Shown: piece after piece, positions 9,830-21,707 of the stretch
Numbering within the stretch: position 1 is the stretch's first letter
Layout of the letters: each line of letters opens with the position of its first letter
Assembly: GCA_022821845.1 (NCBI GenBank)
Contig: JAJECT010000027.1
Coordinates: 1 to 64,000, forward strand
Reading direction: 5' to 3'
Length of the DNA stretch: 64,000 bases
Source: Rhodothermales bacterium
GTDB taxonomy: Bacteria; Bacteroidota; Rhodothermia; Rhodothermales; VXPQ01
The notes under the pieces: model-generated
What the model was told of the DNA's origin: nothing
What the model saw: the letters and a program-made list of their open reading frames with translations, nothing else
Database searches by the model: none
Position numbers and translations under genes: made by a program

Positions 9830-11554
9830 TTATTTCATCAACACCATGTGGCGGGTTTCGATGCGCGTTTCCGTTTCCAGCACGTACGTATACACGCCGC
9901 TGGGCCATCCGGAGGCGTCCAGCCGCACTTCATGCCCGCCCGCCGGATACAAACCATCCGCGGGAACGGCTACCCGCTGCCCCAGCAAGTTGTATACGGA
10001 TAGCCGAACGCGCTCGGCGAACGGCTGCGACCAGGAAATCGACGTGGATGGATTGAACGGGTTCGGATAATTCTGCGCAAGTTCTACGCCGGACGGAAGT
10101 TCCGTCGGCGCTTCCGCAGACAGGACCGGCGGCGTAACTACGAACCGGGGCCGAATGGGGAATACGTAACCGTCGAGCGGGATGCGACCATTGTCTACAC
10201 TCAATTGCGAGAGGAAGAACCAGTCGGTCCGGTCGCCGACGGTCGAATACATATATGCTTTGTCGTTCGGCGAATCGCTTGTACGGGGCGCAGGCGTAAA
10301 AAGAAGATAATTGTTGTCCGCTCCCTTGTTGACGAGGCCTATGAAAATTTGCTCTGGCAAGTCCGAAAGCGCAGCGTCCTCCGCCGGCAGGTCGAGGCGC
10401 GAAAACCAGAATCTGTCGTTGGTAAGGATGTGCGACGCATAGGGGCCTTCCTCCACGTCCATGCTATACAGTTCCTTGTTCGGCAAGCCGTCCTCGCCTC
10501 GGTCCCATACCTTAAGCGTAAAATCGCGGGGGACGCCGGGGTCTATGCCGCTTCTGCTGCCGAGCTCGTTGGCGTACGCCGGCGCTACGAAAACGGAAGC
10601 CAAACGGGCGTCTTTGGGCACGTCGTAGAGATTGGTCGCAATAGCATCGGCCCCGCCGAAAATATATATGCCCTCGTTGCGGCCGGTATCCCAGGACACG
10701 ACCGTTTCTTCCAACGCGCTGTCCGAAGGAATACGAAATACGGGACGGACGGGAAACCCGTGATCGGCCAGCGACCCGCCTTGAACCGGTATTTGCGCCA
10801 GCGGGTACCAGGTCGTCCTCGGACCATCGGTCGCATACAGATACGCCGCGCCCCGCGGCGCCGTATCCCGGAGAAGAGATACCCCAAAGCCAAGATAATT
10901 TTCGTCGGTCCCCGCGTTGGCGAGGCCTACGAAGATGCGATCCGGAAGATCGCCAAGCGCCTTGTCTTCCGCAGGAAGGTCGATTTGCAGAAAGGCATAC
11001 GCCTTACCGCGGACAAGGTGAAACGCATCGGTCGGCTCTTGCACGTCCATGCTATACCGTTCCGTGCCCGGCGAGCCGTCGTCGGCCACATCCCATATCT
11101 TGAGCGTAAAATCTTTGGGGGACGAGCGCGGCGCATGTGGCGGGTCATACTGGTTTATATACACCGGCGCCGCGAGCACAGAGGTCAGGCGCCCCCCGGA
11201 GGGCACATCGTAGCGCTGGGCATAAATATGCTCCTCGCTGCCCAAAAACAACGTATCGTACCGATCCGAATCGTAGGCAAGCATAACGTCCCGATACCCG
11301 GATGCGACGGCGCCCTCGCCGCCAACCGCTTGCGCGCCCGCCTGCCTCGGCGACACCGAAATTTCCGCCGCAACGCGGGGCGGCGCTTCTATCGTTTCAA
11401 TCTCTTGCCGCTGGAAAACGCCTTCCTGGGCCTGGGCAAACAGGTCGGCGCTTGTGGCCACGCCCCAAACGAGGGCGACAAAAAGACTGGAAAGCAAAAA
11501 CGCGCTGTTACATCGTATCGCAACAGCCGTCGAGGGGAGGATACGCATTGGCAT
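9830..11554 (-). CDS. Exported protein with two repeat modules and a T9SS sorting domain
   Basis: 574 residues. An N-terminal signal peptide is followed by two copies of a ~190-residue module. Matching parts are DFTLKIWDVADDGSPG versus DFTLKVWDRGEDGLPN, and LPDRIFVGLANAG versus LPEQIFIGLVNKG. The C-terminus is a type IX secretion sorting domain: ELAQNYPNPFNPSTSISW, then VRLSVYNLLGQRV, SGVYTYVL and a final basic-aromatic strand. The protein is thus predicted to cross the outer membrane by T9SS and be surface-bound or released. No catalytic motif recognised. It sits alone between malQ and glgX and has its own promoter-like sequence upstream, so a role in glucan use is only a guess. Confidence 0.8.
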   Translation of the reverse strand: MPMRILPSTAVAIRCNSAFLLSSLFVALVWGVATSADLFAQAQEGVFQRQEIETIEAPPRVAAEISVSPRQAGAQAVGGEGAVASGYRDVMLAYDSDRYDTLFLGSEEHIYAQRYDVPSGGRLTSVLAAPVYINQYDPPHAPRSSPKDFTLKIWDVADDGSPGTERYSMDVQEPTDAFHLVRGKAYAFLQIDLPAEDKALGDLPDRIFVGLANAGTDENYLGFGVSLLRDTAPRGAAYLYATDGPRTTWYPLAQIPVQGGSLADHGFPVRPVFRIPSDSALEETVVSWDTGRNEGIYIFGGADAIATNLYDVPKDARLASVFVAPAYANELGSRSGIDPGVPRDFTLKVWDRGEDGLPNKELYSMDVEEGPYASHILTNDRFWFSRLDLPAEDAALSDLPEQIFIGLVNKGADNNYLLFTPAPRTSDSPNDKAYMYSTVGDRTDWFFLSQLSVDNGRIPLDGYVFPIRPRFVVTPPVLSAEAPTELPSGVELAQNYPNPFNPSTSISWSQPFAERVRLSVYNLLGQRVAVPADGLYPAGGHEVRLDASGWPSGVYTYVLETETRIETRHMVLMK

Positions 11555-11615
11555 TGTTCTCGTAATTCAGGTGGCGCGGGGCGCGCCCGCCTGGCGGCCC
11601 CTTATATCGGAACAC

Positions 11616-11644
11616 AGGATACATCGCCCGGAACAGGTTGTCAA
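11616..11644 (-). promoter_or_regulatory. Sigma70-like promoter for the T9SS protein gene
   Basis: The minus strand has TTGACA (11644-11639), a 17-base spacer, then TATCCT (11621-11616). The -35 box is a perfect match and the -10 box matches 4 of 6, with ideal spacing. The start codon is about 55 bases downstream of the predicted transcription start. Confidence 0.6.
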
Positions 11645-11712
11645 GCCCTGGGCGCGATTGTTCATCGGTCCAGAGCGATGCAGGCGGCGCGTTCCGCTGC
11701 CTGACAGGCGCT

Positions 11713-13920
11713 TTACCGCGGCGCCCGCAGCACGACCGTAGAAAACGCCTCCACGAGGATCCGCCCGTCCTCGATCCGGTCCCCTTCCCGAAAGCCGCCG
11801 CCTTGGGAATCCGCAGGCATATCCATGCCCGACACGAATTCCCAGGGGCCTTGCGGGGAATCCGTTCCGACGCAAAGCAGCGTTTCCGGGGCGGGAAGCG
11901 CAAACGTCGCCGCGCGCTCCCCGGCGTTGAACAGCGTCAGCATGGTGTCGTCTTCGCGCTTGCGGCCCGCTGCGTCCAGGCCATGGAGGCCGCCCCCGCA
12001 CAGCAACACGCCAAACGCCCGCAATCCATGATCCGTCCAGTCGCCATGGCCCATTTCGCGTCCCTCGGGATGCCACCAGAACACGTCGCGGGCGCCCTCG
12101 TCGTTCGTCTCGCCCCGCAAGAAAAAGCGCCGCCGGAAACTCGGATGCGCTTTCCGAAGGGCCACCATCTTCTTCGTAAAGTCCAGAAAGGCCCGCTTCC
12201 GCTCGTCGAGGTCCCAGTCGTACCAGGCGAGTTCGTTGTCCTGGCAATAGGGATTGTTGTTGCCTTCCTGCGTATTCGAAAGTTCGTCGCCGCCCAGCAG
12301 CATCGGAACGCCCTGGGAAAGCAGCAAGGTCGCCATCAGGCTCCGCTTGCGCCGCTCGCGCGCGGCCAGCACGTCGGGGCGGTCCGTGGGGCCTTCCACG
12401 CCGCCGTTCGCGCTGTAGTTGGGTTCGTGTCCGTCCCGGTTGTCTTCTCCGTTCGCATGGTTGCGCTTGCGTTCGTAACTCACCAGGTCCTCCAGCGTGA
12501 ATCCGTCGTGGGACGTTACGAAATTGACGGAGGCGGACACGCGCCGATGCGGCGCCCGGTACAAATCGTTCGACCCCGCATGCCGGGTCGCAAAAACGCC
12601 CTGCATCCCCGCGTCGCCCCGCCAGAACCGGCGTGCGACGTCCCGAAAACGCCCGTTCCATTCCGACCAGAGCCAGGGAAACCCGCCCACGCGGTACCCG
12701 CCCGGCCCCACGTCCCAGGGCTCCGCAATCAGTTTCACGCGGCTGAGCACGGGGTCCTGCTCGACCAGCGTAAAAAACGCGGAAGCCATATCCACGTCGT
12801 ACTGCGGGCGCGCCAGCGTCGTCGCCAGATCGAACCGAAATCCGTCCACGTGCATGTCGCGCGCCCAGTACCGCAAACTGTCCATCACAAGACGCAGGAC
12901 TTGCGGACACCCGGCGTCCAGCGTATTGCCCGTCCCCGTATAATCCGACAGGAAGCGGCGCTGGCCCGGGTTGGCCTTGTAATACGAAAGATTGTCCAGG
13001 CCCCGCAGGGAAAGCGTGGGGCCCAACCGGTTTCCTTCCCCGGAATGGTTGTACACCACATCCAGAATCACCTCGAAACCCGCTGCGTGCAGCGTACGCA
13101 CCATCTCCTTGAATTCGCGTACGGCCCCGGCGAGGCCCGACGCAGCGTACCCCGGCTCCGGCGCGAACCAGCCCAGCGTATTGTAGCCCCAGTATTGATT
13201 CAGCCCGGCCTCGAACAGGCGGCGGTCGTGCACGTGGGCATGAACAGGCAGCAATTCGATGGTCGTGACGCCCAGGCTGCGCAGGTGATCCAGTACGGGT
13301 TCCGAAGCCAGGCCCGCATACGTGCCCCTGAGCGCCGGCGGCACGTCCGGGTGTCGCTTGCTGAGGCCCTTGACGTGCGTTTCGTATATAATGGCGTCTT
13401 CCCAGGGAATGTCCGGCGGGCGATCCCCTTCCCAGTCGAACCGCTCGTCCACAATGGCCCCGAGCGGGGCGTACGGCGCGCTGTCGAGGTCGCTGAAAAG
13501 CAGGTCCTCCTCCGGCGTTCCGGGCACATAGCCGAACAGGCTGTCATGCCAGGCAAGCGGGCGCCCGACAGCCTTCGCGCAGGGATCGAAAAGCACCTTG
13601 TTCGGATTGAACCGGTGGCCGCGTTCGGGATCGTACGGGCCATGCGCACGGTAGCCGTAACAGGCCCCCGGAGCCAGGCCGGGCACGTAGCCGTGCCACA
13701 GGGGACCGGTTCGTTCGGGAAGCGCAAGCGTTTCCGAGGGCGCGTCCGCATCGCCATCCTCGAACAACACCAGTTCCACCCGCTCCGCATGGCGGCTGAA
13801 CACCGAGAAATGGACGCCCTCGCCGTCCCAGCGCGCGCCGGGCGGATTGGGCGCGCCGGGCCATATCCGGGCCTGTTTTTTCGAGTGCGTTCCCGCTGAT
13901 TTCGACGTACCTTTCAACAT
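11713..13920 (-). CDS. glgX: Glycogen debranching enzyme GlgX (isoamylase-type)
   Basis: Predicted to hydrolyse alpha-1,6 branches of glycogen limit dextrin. 735 residues, with an N-terminal CBM48-like domain ([19 protein letters not shown], then [20 protein letters not shown]) and a GH13_11 barrel. Catalytic residues are visible in [12 protein letters not shown] (Asp, near 357), [10 protein letters not shown] (Glu, near 394) and [14 protein letters not shown] (Asp, near 460), with [11 protein letters not shown] near 560. C-terminal beta domain present. Length is near E. coli GlgX (657) with a basic N-terminal tail. Divergent from glgE; the 127-bp gap presumably holds both promoters. Confidence 0.94.
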   Translation of the reverse strand: MLKGTSKSAGTHSKKQARIWPGAPNPPGARWDGEGVHFSVFSRHAERVELVLFEDGDADAPSETLALPERTGPLWHGYVPGLAPGACYGYRAHGPYDPERGHRFNPNKVLFDPCAKAVGRPLAWHDSLFGYVPGTPEEDLLFSDLDSAPYAPLGAIVDERFDWEGDRPPDIPWEDAIIYETHVKGLSKRHPDVPPALRGTYAGLASEPVLDHLRSLGVTTIELLPVHAHVHDRRLFEAGLNQYWGYNTLGWFAPEPGYAASGLAGAVREFKEMVRTLHAAGFEVILDVVYNHSGEGNRLGPTLSLRGLDNLSYYKANPGQRRFLSDYTGTGNTLDAGCPQVLRLVMDSLRYWARDMHVDGFRFDLATTLARPQYDVDMASAFFTLVEQDPVLSRVKLIAEPWDVGPGGYRVGGFPWLWSEWNGRFRDVARRFWRGDAGMQGVFATRHAGSNDLYRAPHRRVSASVNFVTSHDGFTLEDLVSYERKRNHANGEDNRDGHEPNYSANGGVEGPTDRPDVLAARERRKRSLMATLLLSQGVPMLLGGDELSNTQEGNNNPYCQDNELAWYDWDLDERKRAFLDFTKKMVALRKAHPSFRRRFFLRGETNDEGARDVFWWHPEGREMGHGDWTDHGLRAFGVLLCGGGLHGLDAAGRKREDDTMLTLFNAGERAATFALPAPETLLCVGTDSPQGPWEFVSGMDMPADSQGGGFREGDRIEDGRILVEAFSTVVLRAPR

Positions 13921-14047
13921 GACGTACTATAATCCCATGAAATAACCGAATGTCCGAAGGGCGTTCCGAAACCCCGAAAACCGCCGCCCGTTCCATCGCT
14001 CGCCAGCAAACCGCCCTGCGCCTTCCCGAAATGCGCGCCTTCCCGAC

Positions 14048-16030
14048 ATGGATGATCTGAATTTGCCCGAAGACGCCTCCCGCCCGGTGCTTGCCGGGCT
14101 GGCGCCGCGAACGAACGGAGGCCGCTGGCCCGTCCGCAGGTTTCTCGGCGACGAAATGACGGTCCGGGCGGACCTGATTGCCGAAGGGCACGAACGCATC
14201 GCCGCGGAACTCCTCGTCCGCCACGAAGACGACGAACGGGAGTCGATCCGCCCGATGGCGCTGCGACACAACGACGAATATTTCGCCTCGTGGACGCTGG
14301 ATCGGCTGGGAACCTGGTTTTTTCGGGTGCGGGCCTGGGCCGATCCCTTTGCGACATGGCGAGATCAGTTTGCGCGCAGGGTGGAAAGCAAGGACCCCGA
14401 GGTCGCAAGCGAACTGCTCGTGGGCGCGGGGTTTCTGAAACGATCCGCAGTGATCGCCGAGGGCAAGGATCGGAAGGCGCTGCTGCGCTACGCCGAAGCC
14501 ATAGCAGCGGGGGACGTCGCCGCCGCGCTGGACGAGACGGCGGTTGCGCTCGCGCAAGCCCACGACCCCCGCCCGGCGCAGATCGAGAGCGAAACGTACG
14601 CCGTGCACGCAGACCCCGTGCTGGCCCGCTTTGCCGCCTGGTACGAATTCTTTCCCCGCTCGGCGCCCCGGAAGCATGGCAGCGGAAAAAGCGCCGCGCC
14701 CCACGCCACGCTGGACGACGCGGCAAAACTGCTGCCGCGCATTCGGGAACTCGGGTTCGACGTCGTATACCTTCCCCCTGTGCATCCCATCGGACATACG
14801 CACCGGAAGGGCAAGGACAACGCGGCGAACGCGGAGCCGGGCGATCCCGGCAGCCCCTGGGCCATCGGCGCCGAGGCCGGCGGACACAAGGCCGTGCATC
14901 CCGATCTGGGCGGGCTGGACGCCTTCGACCGGTTTGTTGCGGCGGCCCGGCAATGCGACCTGCATGTGGCCATAGACATTGCGTTCCAGGCGTCCCCGGA
15001 TCATCCCTGGGTGCGCGAGCATCCCGACTGGTTTCTGCATCGACCCGACGGCTCCATCCGGTATGCGGAGAATCCGCCCAAAAAATACCAGGACGTGTAC
15101 CCGCTGGATTTTTTCTCGAAAGACCGGGAAGGGCTGTGGAACGAACTGAAAAGCGTGTTCGAGTTCTGGATCGAGCGGGGCGTGCGGGTATTTCGGGTGG
15201 ACAATCCCCACACGAAACCTTTTGCCTTCTGGGCATGGTGCCTCGGCGCGCTGCGCAAGCGGCGTCCCGACCTCGTCTTCCTGTCCGAAGCGTTTACGCG
15301 GCCCAAAATCATGTACGAACTGGCCAAACTGGGCTTCAATAATTCGTACACATATTTCGCCTGGCGCAATACGAAAGAGGAATTGACCGGATATTGCCGG
15401 GAATTGTACGAGACGGAAGTCGGGGAATTTTTTCGTCCCAATTTCTGGCCGAATACGCCGGACATTTTGCAGGAATATCTGGTGCGAGGCGGGCGGGCGG
15501 CGCACGTCGCGCGGCTTGCGCTGGCCGCCACGCTGTCGTCGGCGTACGGCGTCTATGGTCCCCCCTTCGAACATGTGGAGAATGCGCGGCATCCAGACCG
15601 GGAAGAATACGCGAACAACGAAAAATACGAGGTCCGGTCCTGGAACTGGAACGATCCGGACTCGCTGCAACCGTTCATGCAGCAGCTGAACCGGATCCGC
15701 CGGGAGAACCCGGCCCTTCAGCGCATGCGGAACCTGCGGTTTCACGATACGGACAATCCCGAATTGCTTGCGTACTCGAAGCGGTTTGGAGAAAACCGCA
15801 TCGTCCTCGTCGTGAATCTGGACCCGCGCCGCGAACAGCGCGGATGGCTTTCCCTCGCCCCCGCGGACCTGGGCCTGCCGGAGGGCGAACGCTGGATCAT
15901 GCGCGACCTGCTTGGCGAAACATGCGCGTCCTGGAAAGGCGACGTACATTACATCCGGATCGACCCGCAACAAACCCCGGTGCGCATTTTCCGCGCCGAA
16001 CAAGCGCATTCGTCCCCGAAGTCCCCCTGA
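14048..16030 (+). CDS. glgE: Alpha-1,4-glucan:maltose-1-phosphate maltosyltransferase GlgE
   Basis: Predicted GH13_3 enzyme that adds maltosyl units from maltose-1-phosphate to alpha-glucan ends. 660 residues. An N-terminal beta domain (GGRWPVRRFLGDEMTVRADL), a helical insert, then the barrel with GlgE hallmarks FDVVYLPPVHPIGHTHRKGK and GSPWAIGAEAGGHKAVHPDL. The nucleophile Asp is in FRVDNPHTKPFAFWAW (near 384) and the Glu in FLSEAFTRPKIMYELAKLGF (near 414). Three bases separate it from glgB, so the two are surely cotranscribed. No treS or maltokinase gene, which would supply maltose-1-phosphate, is visible here. Confidence 0.94.
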   Translation: MDDLNLPEDASRPVLAGLAPRTNGGRWPVRRFLGDEMTVRADLIAEGHERIAAELLVRHEDDERESIRPMALRHNDEYFASWTLDRLGTWFFRVRAWADPFATWRDQFARRVESKDPEVASELLVGAGFLKRSAVIAEGKDRKALLRYAEAIAAGDVAAALDETAVALAQAHDPRPAQIESETYAVHADPVLARFAAWYEFFPRSAPRKHGSGKSAAPHATLDDAAKLLPRIRELGFDVVYLPPVHPIGHTHRKGKDNAANAEPGDPGSPWAIGAEAGGHKAVHPDLGGLDAFDRFVAAARQCDLHVAIDIAFQASPDHPWVREHPDWFLHRPDGSIRYAENPPKKYQDVYPLDFFSKDREGLWNELKSVFEFWIERGVRVFRVDNPHTKPFAFWAWCLGALRKRRPDLVFLSEAFTRPKIMYELAKLGFNNSYTYFAWRNTKEELTGYCRELYETEVGEFFRPNFWPNTPDILQEYLVRGGRAAHVARLALAATLSSAYGVYGPPFEHVENARHPDREEYANNEKYEVRSWNWNDPDSLQPFMQQLNRIRRENPALQRMRNLRFHDTDNPELLAYSKRFGENRIVLVVNLDPRREQRGWLSLAPADLGLPEGERWIMRDLLGETCASWKGDVHYIRIDPQQTPVRIFRAEQAHSSPKSP

Positions 16031-16033
16031 GGC

Positions 16034-17923
<1,890 letters not shown>

Positions 17924-17985
17924 CGCGGGGCCGCGCTGCCTCGCCCTTCCTCGGCGGCGCGCCCTCGTGGCCTGCGCGCCTGGCG

Positions 17986-18094
17986 GACTTGATCGGCGTA
18001 TCCTTAATCGGCGTACCCTTAATCGGCGTATCCTTAATCGGCGTATCCTTAATCGGCGTATCCTTAATCGGCGTATCCTTAATCGGCGTATCCT
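17986..18094. repeat. 15-bp tandem repeat array (about seven units)
   Basis: The unit TCCTTAATCGGCGTA is repeated six times head to tail from 18001 to 18090, with one base change in the second unit. A diverged unit (GACTTGATCGGCGTA) precedes it and a partial unit (TCCT) follows. The unit matches the reverse complement of the dispersed repeat core found elsewhere in the window. The array lies between glgB and the superoxide dismutase gene. Although 15 bp keeps a reading frame open, no gene is supported there. Confidence 0.95.
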
Positions 18095-18159
18095 GGAAAA
18101 CATCTTGCGGACAAATCGCGTACGATACGGGCAGGGCGGCGAAAAGCATTCCCTGCGCA

Positions 18160-18183
18160 AAGGATACGCTGATTCAATCCGCG
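18160..18183 (+). repeat. Dispersed gene-border repeat, copy upstream of sod
   Basis: AAGGATACGCTGATTCAATC followed by CGCG. Matches the family core GGATACGCTGATTAAGTCC with two or three differences. Located 34 bases before the superoxide dismutase start, and opposite in orientation to the neighbouring tandem array. Confidence 0.7.
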
Positions 18184-18216
18184 CCTTTTATTCACGCATA
18201 ACGAAATACCGACCCC

Positions 18217-18828
18217 ATGGCACACCAACTTCCCGACTTGCCCTACGCTTTCGACGCGCTGGAACCCGTGATCGACGAACGAACCATGCGGATTCACCAC
18301 GGCAAGCACCACCAGGGATATGTCAACAAACTGAATGCCGCGCTCAGCGGGCAGGAAGCGTTGCAGAACCTGTCGGTGGAAGACCTTCTTCGCAACATAA
18401 ACAAGGTCCCCGAATCCATCCGGGGCGCGGTCCGAAACAATGGCGGCGGACACGCCAACCACACCTTGTTCTGGAGCGTTATGTCGGGCAGCGGCGGCGA
18501 CGCGCCCGGCGGCGCCCTTGCGGCGGCGATCAACGCCGCGTTTGGTTCGCTCGACGCCTTCCAGGCAACCTTTGCGGCGAATGCGGCGGGACGGTTCGGG
18601 AGCGGATGGTCCTGGCTCGTCGTGAACGGCGACGGTGCCCTTGAGGCCTTTTCCACGGCCAATCAGGACAGCCCGCTCATGCAGGGACACACGCCGATTC
18701 TGGGCCTCGACGTCTGGGAGCACGCCTACTACCTGAACTACCAGAACGACCGCGGCGCCTATGCGAACGCCTGGTGGAAGGTGGTCAACTGGGATGAGGT
18801 CGCGCGCCGCTTCGACGCCGCCCGCTAA
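18217..18828 (+). CDS. sodA: Superoxide dismutase, Mn/Fe family (Mn-like)
   Basis: Dismutates superoxide to H2O2 and O2. 203 residues, no signal peptide, so probably cytosolic. The four metal ligands are visible: His in [13 protein letters not shown], His in [13 protein letters not shown], and Asp and His in [17 protein letters not shown]. The motifs [11 protein letters not shown] and GSGWSWLV resemble Mn-type enzymes, but cambialistic or Fe use cannot be excluded. Normal length. The upstream region holds the 15-bp array and one dispersed repeat copy, which might affect its expression. queE follows after 42 bases. Confidence 0.93.
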   Translation: MAHQLPDLPYAFDALEPVIDERTMRIHHGKHHQGYVNKLNAALSGQEALQNLSVEDLLRNINKVPESIRGAVRNNGGGHANHTLFWSVMSGSGGDAPGGALAAAINAAFGSLDAFQATFAANAAGRFGSGWSWLVVNGDGALEAFSTANQDSPLMQGHTPILGLDVWEHAYYLNYQNDRGAYANAWWKVVNWDEVARRFDAAR

Positions 18829-18870
18829 CAGGGGCGCGGCGCCTGGCCGACCCGGCGGCGGCATAGAGCA

Positions 18871-19503
18871 GTGTCGTACAGCGTCAAGGAAATACAGTAC
18901 ACCCTCCAGGGAGAAGGCGCCCGCGCAGGGCGCCCCGCGGTATTCCTGCGCTTCGCCGGATGCAATCTGTGGAGCGGGCGGGAGGCGGACCGGGCTACCG
19001 CCACCTGTTCGTTCTGCGATACGGATTTCGTGGGAACGGACGGCCCCGGAGGCGGCCGCTTCGACGCGGCGGACGACCTGGCGCACGCGGTGGCCGCCCA
19101 TTGGCCTGCGGAAGAACAGGCCCGCTATGTGGTGTGTACGGGCGGCGAACCGCTCCTGCAACTGGACGCGGCGCTCGTGGCGGCCCTGCACAGGGAAGAT
19201 TTCGAAGTAGCGATCGAAACGAACGGGACGAAAAAGCCCCCCGAAGGCGTCGACTGGATATGCGTCAGTCCGAAGGCGGACGCCGCGCTGCTGCTGACCG
19301 AGGGCGACGAACTGAAACTGGCGTACCCGCAACCCCTTGCGCCCCCGGAACGGTTTGTCGGCCTTGCGTTCCGGCGCTTTTTCCTGCAGCCGATAGACGG
19401 CCCCGACCTGGCGCGCTACACGCAAGAAGCCATCGCGTATTGCCTGGCGCATCCGACCTGGCGGCTTTCGCTCCAGACGCACAAATTCCTTGGCATTCCG
19501 TAG
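18871..19503 (+). CDS. queE: 7-carboxy-7-deazaguanine synthase QueE (radical SAM)
   Basis: Predicted to convert 6-carboxytetrahydropterin to 7-carboxy-7-deazaguanine for queuosine synthesis. 210 residues, starting with GTG at 18871 (SYSVKEIQYTLQGEGARAGR). The cluster-binding cysteines have the C-x14-C-x2-C spacing (CNLW, then CSFCDT near residues 31-50) known from one QueE subgroup instead of the usual C-x3-C-x2-C. VCTGGEPLLQLD and IETNGTKKPP are family motifs, and the end HPTWRLSLQTHKFLGIP is conserved. No other que gene is nearby. Confidence 0.93.
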   Translation: MSYSVKEIQYTLQGEGARAGRPAVFLRFAGCNLWSGREADRATATCSFCDTDFVGTDGPGGGRFDAADDLAHAVAAHWPAEEQARYVVCTGGEPLLQLDAALVAALHREDFEVAIETNGTKKPPEGVDWICVSPKADAALLLTEGDELKLAYPQPLAPPERFVGLAFRRFFLQPIDGPDLARYTQEAIAYCLAHPTWRLSLQTHKFLGIP

Positions 19504-19554
19504 GGCCGACGTCCTGCGCGGGTAACAGGAACGCGGCGGGCGATGCGGTCTGGA

Positions 19555-20115
19555 TCAGCGCAGGCCTATAGCCCGCAACATGGCGGCAAGATCGGAAGCG
19601 GACAAGACGCCGCGCGCCTGCAACGCTTCGAGCGCCGCCCGCACTTCGGTCGGGTTGGTCGCGGCGTCGCCGGAAACGCCTGCGCCCTCCTCTTCTTCAA
19701 GGGGGGACAGCATCGCTTCCTGCAAAAAGGCCGCCACGTACCGGCACGCCCCGGGCCGGCCCGAAAAATCCAGCACCACGTCGAACGTGGCCCGCCCCCT
19801 GTTGACCTTGATGGTCATGCTCCGCCCGCCCATCAGTTTGCGCTTCTCCGCTACGCCAACCATATCCGCGTACCGCACATCCCGAACCGGCGACAAGTCG
19901 TTGTTCTGGAACACCAGGCGGTCCGCCGTAAACACAGCCCCGTCCTTGGCGCTGCCGATGCGCGTGGCGTCGTACAGGGCCAGCACGTCGGACTCGGACA
20001 CGCCCGCCGCATAATCGCGGAGTGCATTGCGCAGTTTCTCCCGGGGAATCCGGGGCGCCACATAAAGTCCGAGGCCGGGGTCGTGCGGAAGGAGCGTCTC
20101 CGCGAGCTGTTTCAT
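19555..20115 (-). CDS. Hypothetical protein with PH-like domain
   Basis: 186 residues, no signal peptide or membrane segment. Residues ~45-135 have a pattern seen in bacterial PH-like/SHOCT-associated domains: ALYDATRIGSAKDGAVFTAD, VFQNNDLSPVRDVRYADMV, KVNRGRATFDVVLDF. An acidic linker (EEEEG) leads to a short C-terminal helical segment (EVRAALEALQARGVLSASDL), which resembles a SHOCT-type helix pair. Function unknown. It lies 115 bp downstream of nuoN on the same strand and could be read from the nuo transcript. Confidence 0.65.
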   Translation of the reverse strand: MKQLAETLLPHDPGLGLYVAPRIPREKLRNALRDYAAGVSESDVLALYDATRIGSAKDGAVFTADRLVFQNNDLSPVRDVRYADMVGVAEKRKLMGGRSMTIKVNRGRATFDVVLDFSGRPGACRYVAAFLQEAMLSPLEEEEGAGVSGDAATNPTEVRAALEALQARGVLSASDLAAMLRAIGLR

Positions 20116-20230
20116 GGCGATGCGGTTATTCGAGGGATGCGCTGCTTATTTCCAGAAAACCCATAAAAATCCATACGTCTGCGAGGATGCGCCGGCAAGG
20201 CATGGCGAAGCAATGCGCCCGGCGCCGCCG

Positions 20231-21697
20231 CTAAAAAAATCCCCGGATCACGCCCAGAAGGCCCGGCGCAACGCCCAGAACCAGCAACGCCGCCGCGCAC
20301 GAGACCAGCACGATCCGCAACGCAAGCGGGGACGAAAACGCAGCGTCCGGCGGCGCGGATTCCGGCGCGGATTCCGGCGAGCGCATAAAAAAGACGTACA
20401 ATACGCGCAGGTAATAAAAAGCCGATACGACGCTGGCCAGCACCCCGATTACGACAAGCCAGGCATACCCGGCGGCGACGGCGGGCGCGAATACCGCGTA
20501 CTTGCCCAGAAAACCGCCAAACGGCGGAAATCCCGCCAGGCTGAACATAAAACACCCCATGGCGACGCCCACGAGCGGCTTGCGGAGTCCCACGCCCGTC
20601 AGCGAATCGAGGGTTTGCTCCTGCCCCGCCTTGCCGTCCCATTCCAGAAAAGCCATGACGCCGAAGGCGCCGATATTCATCAGCGTGTACGCAAGCAGAT
20701 AGTACAGCGCGCCGGACCAGGCGGCAACCCCGCCCGCCGTCAGGGCGACCAGAATATACCCTCCGTGCGCAATGGAAGAATAGGCCAGCATGCGCTTCAC
20801 ATTCGATTGCGCGACCGCCAGCAGGTTGCCCAGAACCATCGTCGCGGTCGCAACAAGCGCGAAGAGGGGACTCCAATCGTCCACGGAAGCGATATCGCGC
20901 AGAATCAGGATCAACGCGCCGAACGCCGCCGCCTTCGAGGTGGTGGACATATAGCCCGCCATAGTGGTCGGGGCGCCCTGGTATACGTCCGGCGTCCACA
21001 TATGAAACGGCGCCGCGCCCACCTTGAAAAAGAATCCGATCAGCAGCAACGCCGCGCCAGCCCGGAACAGCGCCACCCGCCCGCTCTCGGCAAGCCCGGC
21101 GGCCATCTCCGGGATATACATGGTCCCGGTCGAACCATACATCAAGGCGATCCCGTACAGGAAAAAGCCCGTAGCGAAGGCCCCCAGCAAAAAATACTTG
21201 AGGGCGCTCTCGGCGCTCCCTTCGTTGTCGCGCAACAATCCCGCCATCACGTACAGCGCGACGGACATCGTTTCGAGTCCGATGAACGCCGCCGCCATAT
21301 GGTTCGCCGAGCCGAGAACCATCATCCCCACCGTAGCGAACAAAATCAGCGTATAGATTTCGCCGTATTCCTGGCCTGTTCTTCTCCAGTACGAGGGCGA
21401 AAGCGCCACGGTAAGCAGTCCGCCAGACAGGATGACGATATTCACGAACGAGGCGTACCCCCCCGTGCGGACCATGCCGTAAAAAGCAGTGCCGGCTTCC
21501 GTGTCCAGGCGCGTCGCCTCGAAGAGTATGCCGACGGCAAGCGCCGCCCCGGAAGTCCAGGCCAGTTCGCGCAGGCTGCTTCCGAAAGCATCCCGAACCA
21601 CCAGCCACACCCCCGCCGCCGCAACAAGCGTCAACGGCAGAGTGGCCAGCACATCCCCCGGAAGGGCGTCATAAAAACGAATCAGGTCTGTTTCCAT
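20231..21697 (-). CDS. nuoN: NADH-quinone oxidoreductase subunit N
   Basis: Proton-pumping antiporter-like membrane subunit of respiratory complex I. 488 residues with about 14 predicted helices. The pump-related residues are present: Glu in IGLETMSVALYVMAG, Lys in GFFFKVGAAPFHMWTPDVYQ, and the discontinuous helix region near MLAYSSIAHGGYILVAL. Normal length. It is the last nuo gene here, 10 bp after the pcd gene. Confidence 0.95.
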   Translation of the reverse strand: METDLIRFYDALPGDVLATLPLTLVAAAGVWLVVRDAFGSSLRELAWTSGAALAVGILFEATRLDTEAGTAFYGMVRTGGYASFVNIVILSGGLLTVALSPSYWRRTGQEYGEIYTLILFATVGMMVLGSANHMAAAFIGLETMSVALYVMAGLLRDNEGSAESALKYFLLGAFATGFFLYGIALMYGSTGTMYIPEMAAGLAESGRVALFRAGAALLLIGFFFKVGAAPFHMWTPDVYQGAPTTMAGYMSTTSKAAAFGALILILRDIASVDDWSPLFALVATATMVLGNLLAVAQSNVKRMLAYSSIAHGGYILVALTAGGVAAWSGALYYLLAYTLMNIGAFGVMAFLEWDGKAGQEQTLDSLTGVGLRKPLVGVAMGCFMFSLAGFPPFGGFLGKYAVFAPAVAAGYAWLVVIGVLASVVSAFYYLRVLYVFFMRSPESAPESAPPDAAFSSPLALRIVLVSCAAALLVLGVAPGLLGVIRGFF

Positions 21698-21707
21698 CGG
21701 ATACGGT

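Noticed and set aside
11638-13899. Long plus-strand open frame (over 700 codons).
   Set aside because: Antisense to glgX; the composition is Arg/Pro/His-rich as expected from a shadow frame in high-G+C DNA.
13544-16009. Long minus-strand open frame of 821 codons.
   Set aside because: Antisense to glgE and overlapping glgX out of frame; no recognisable motif.
17986-18094. Possible CRISPR array or small repeat protein in the 15-bp array.
   Set aside because: Units are directly abutted without spacers, and the encoded repeats (e.g. RILNR) have no start, family or flanking domain.
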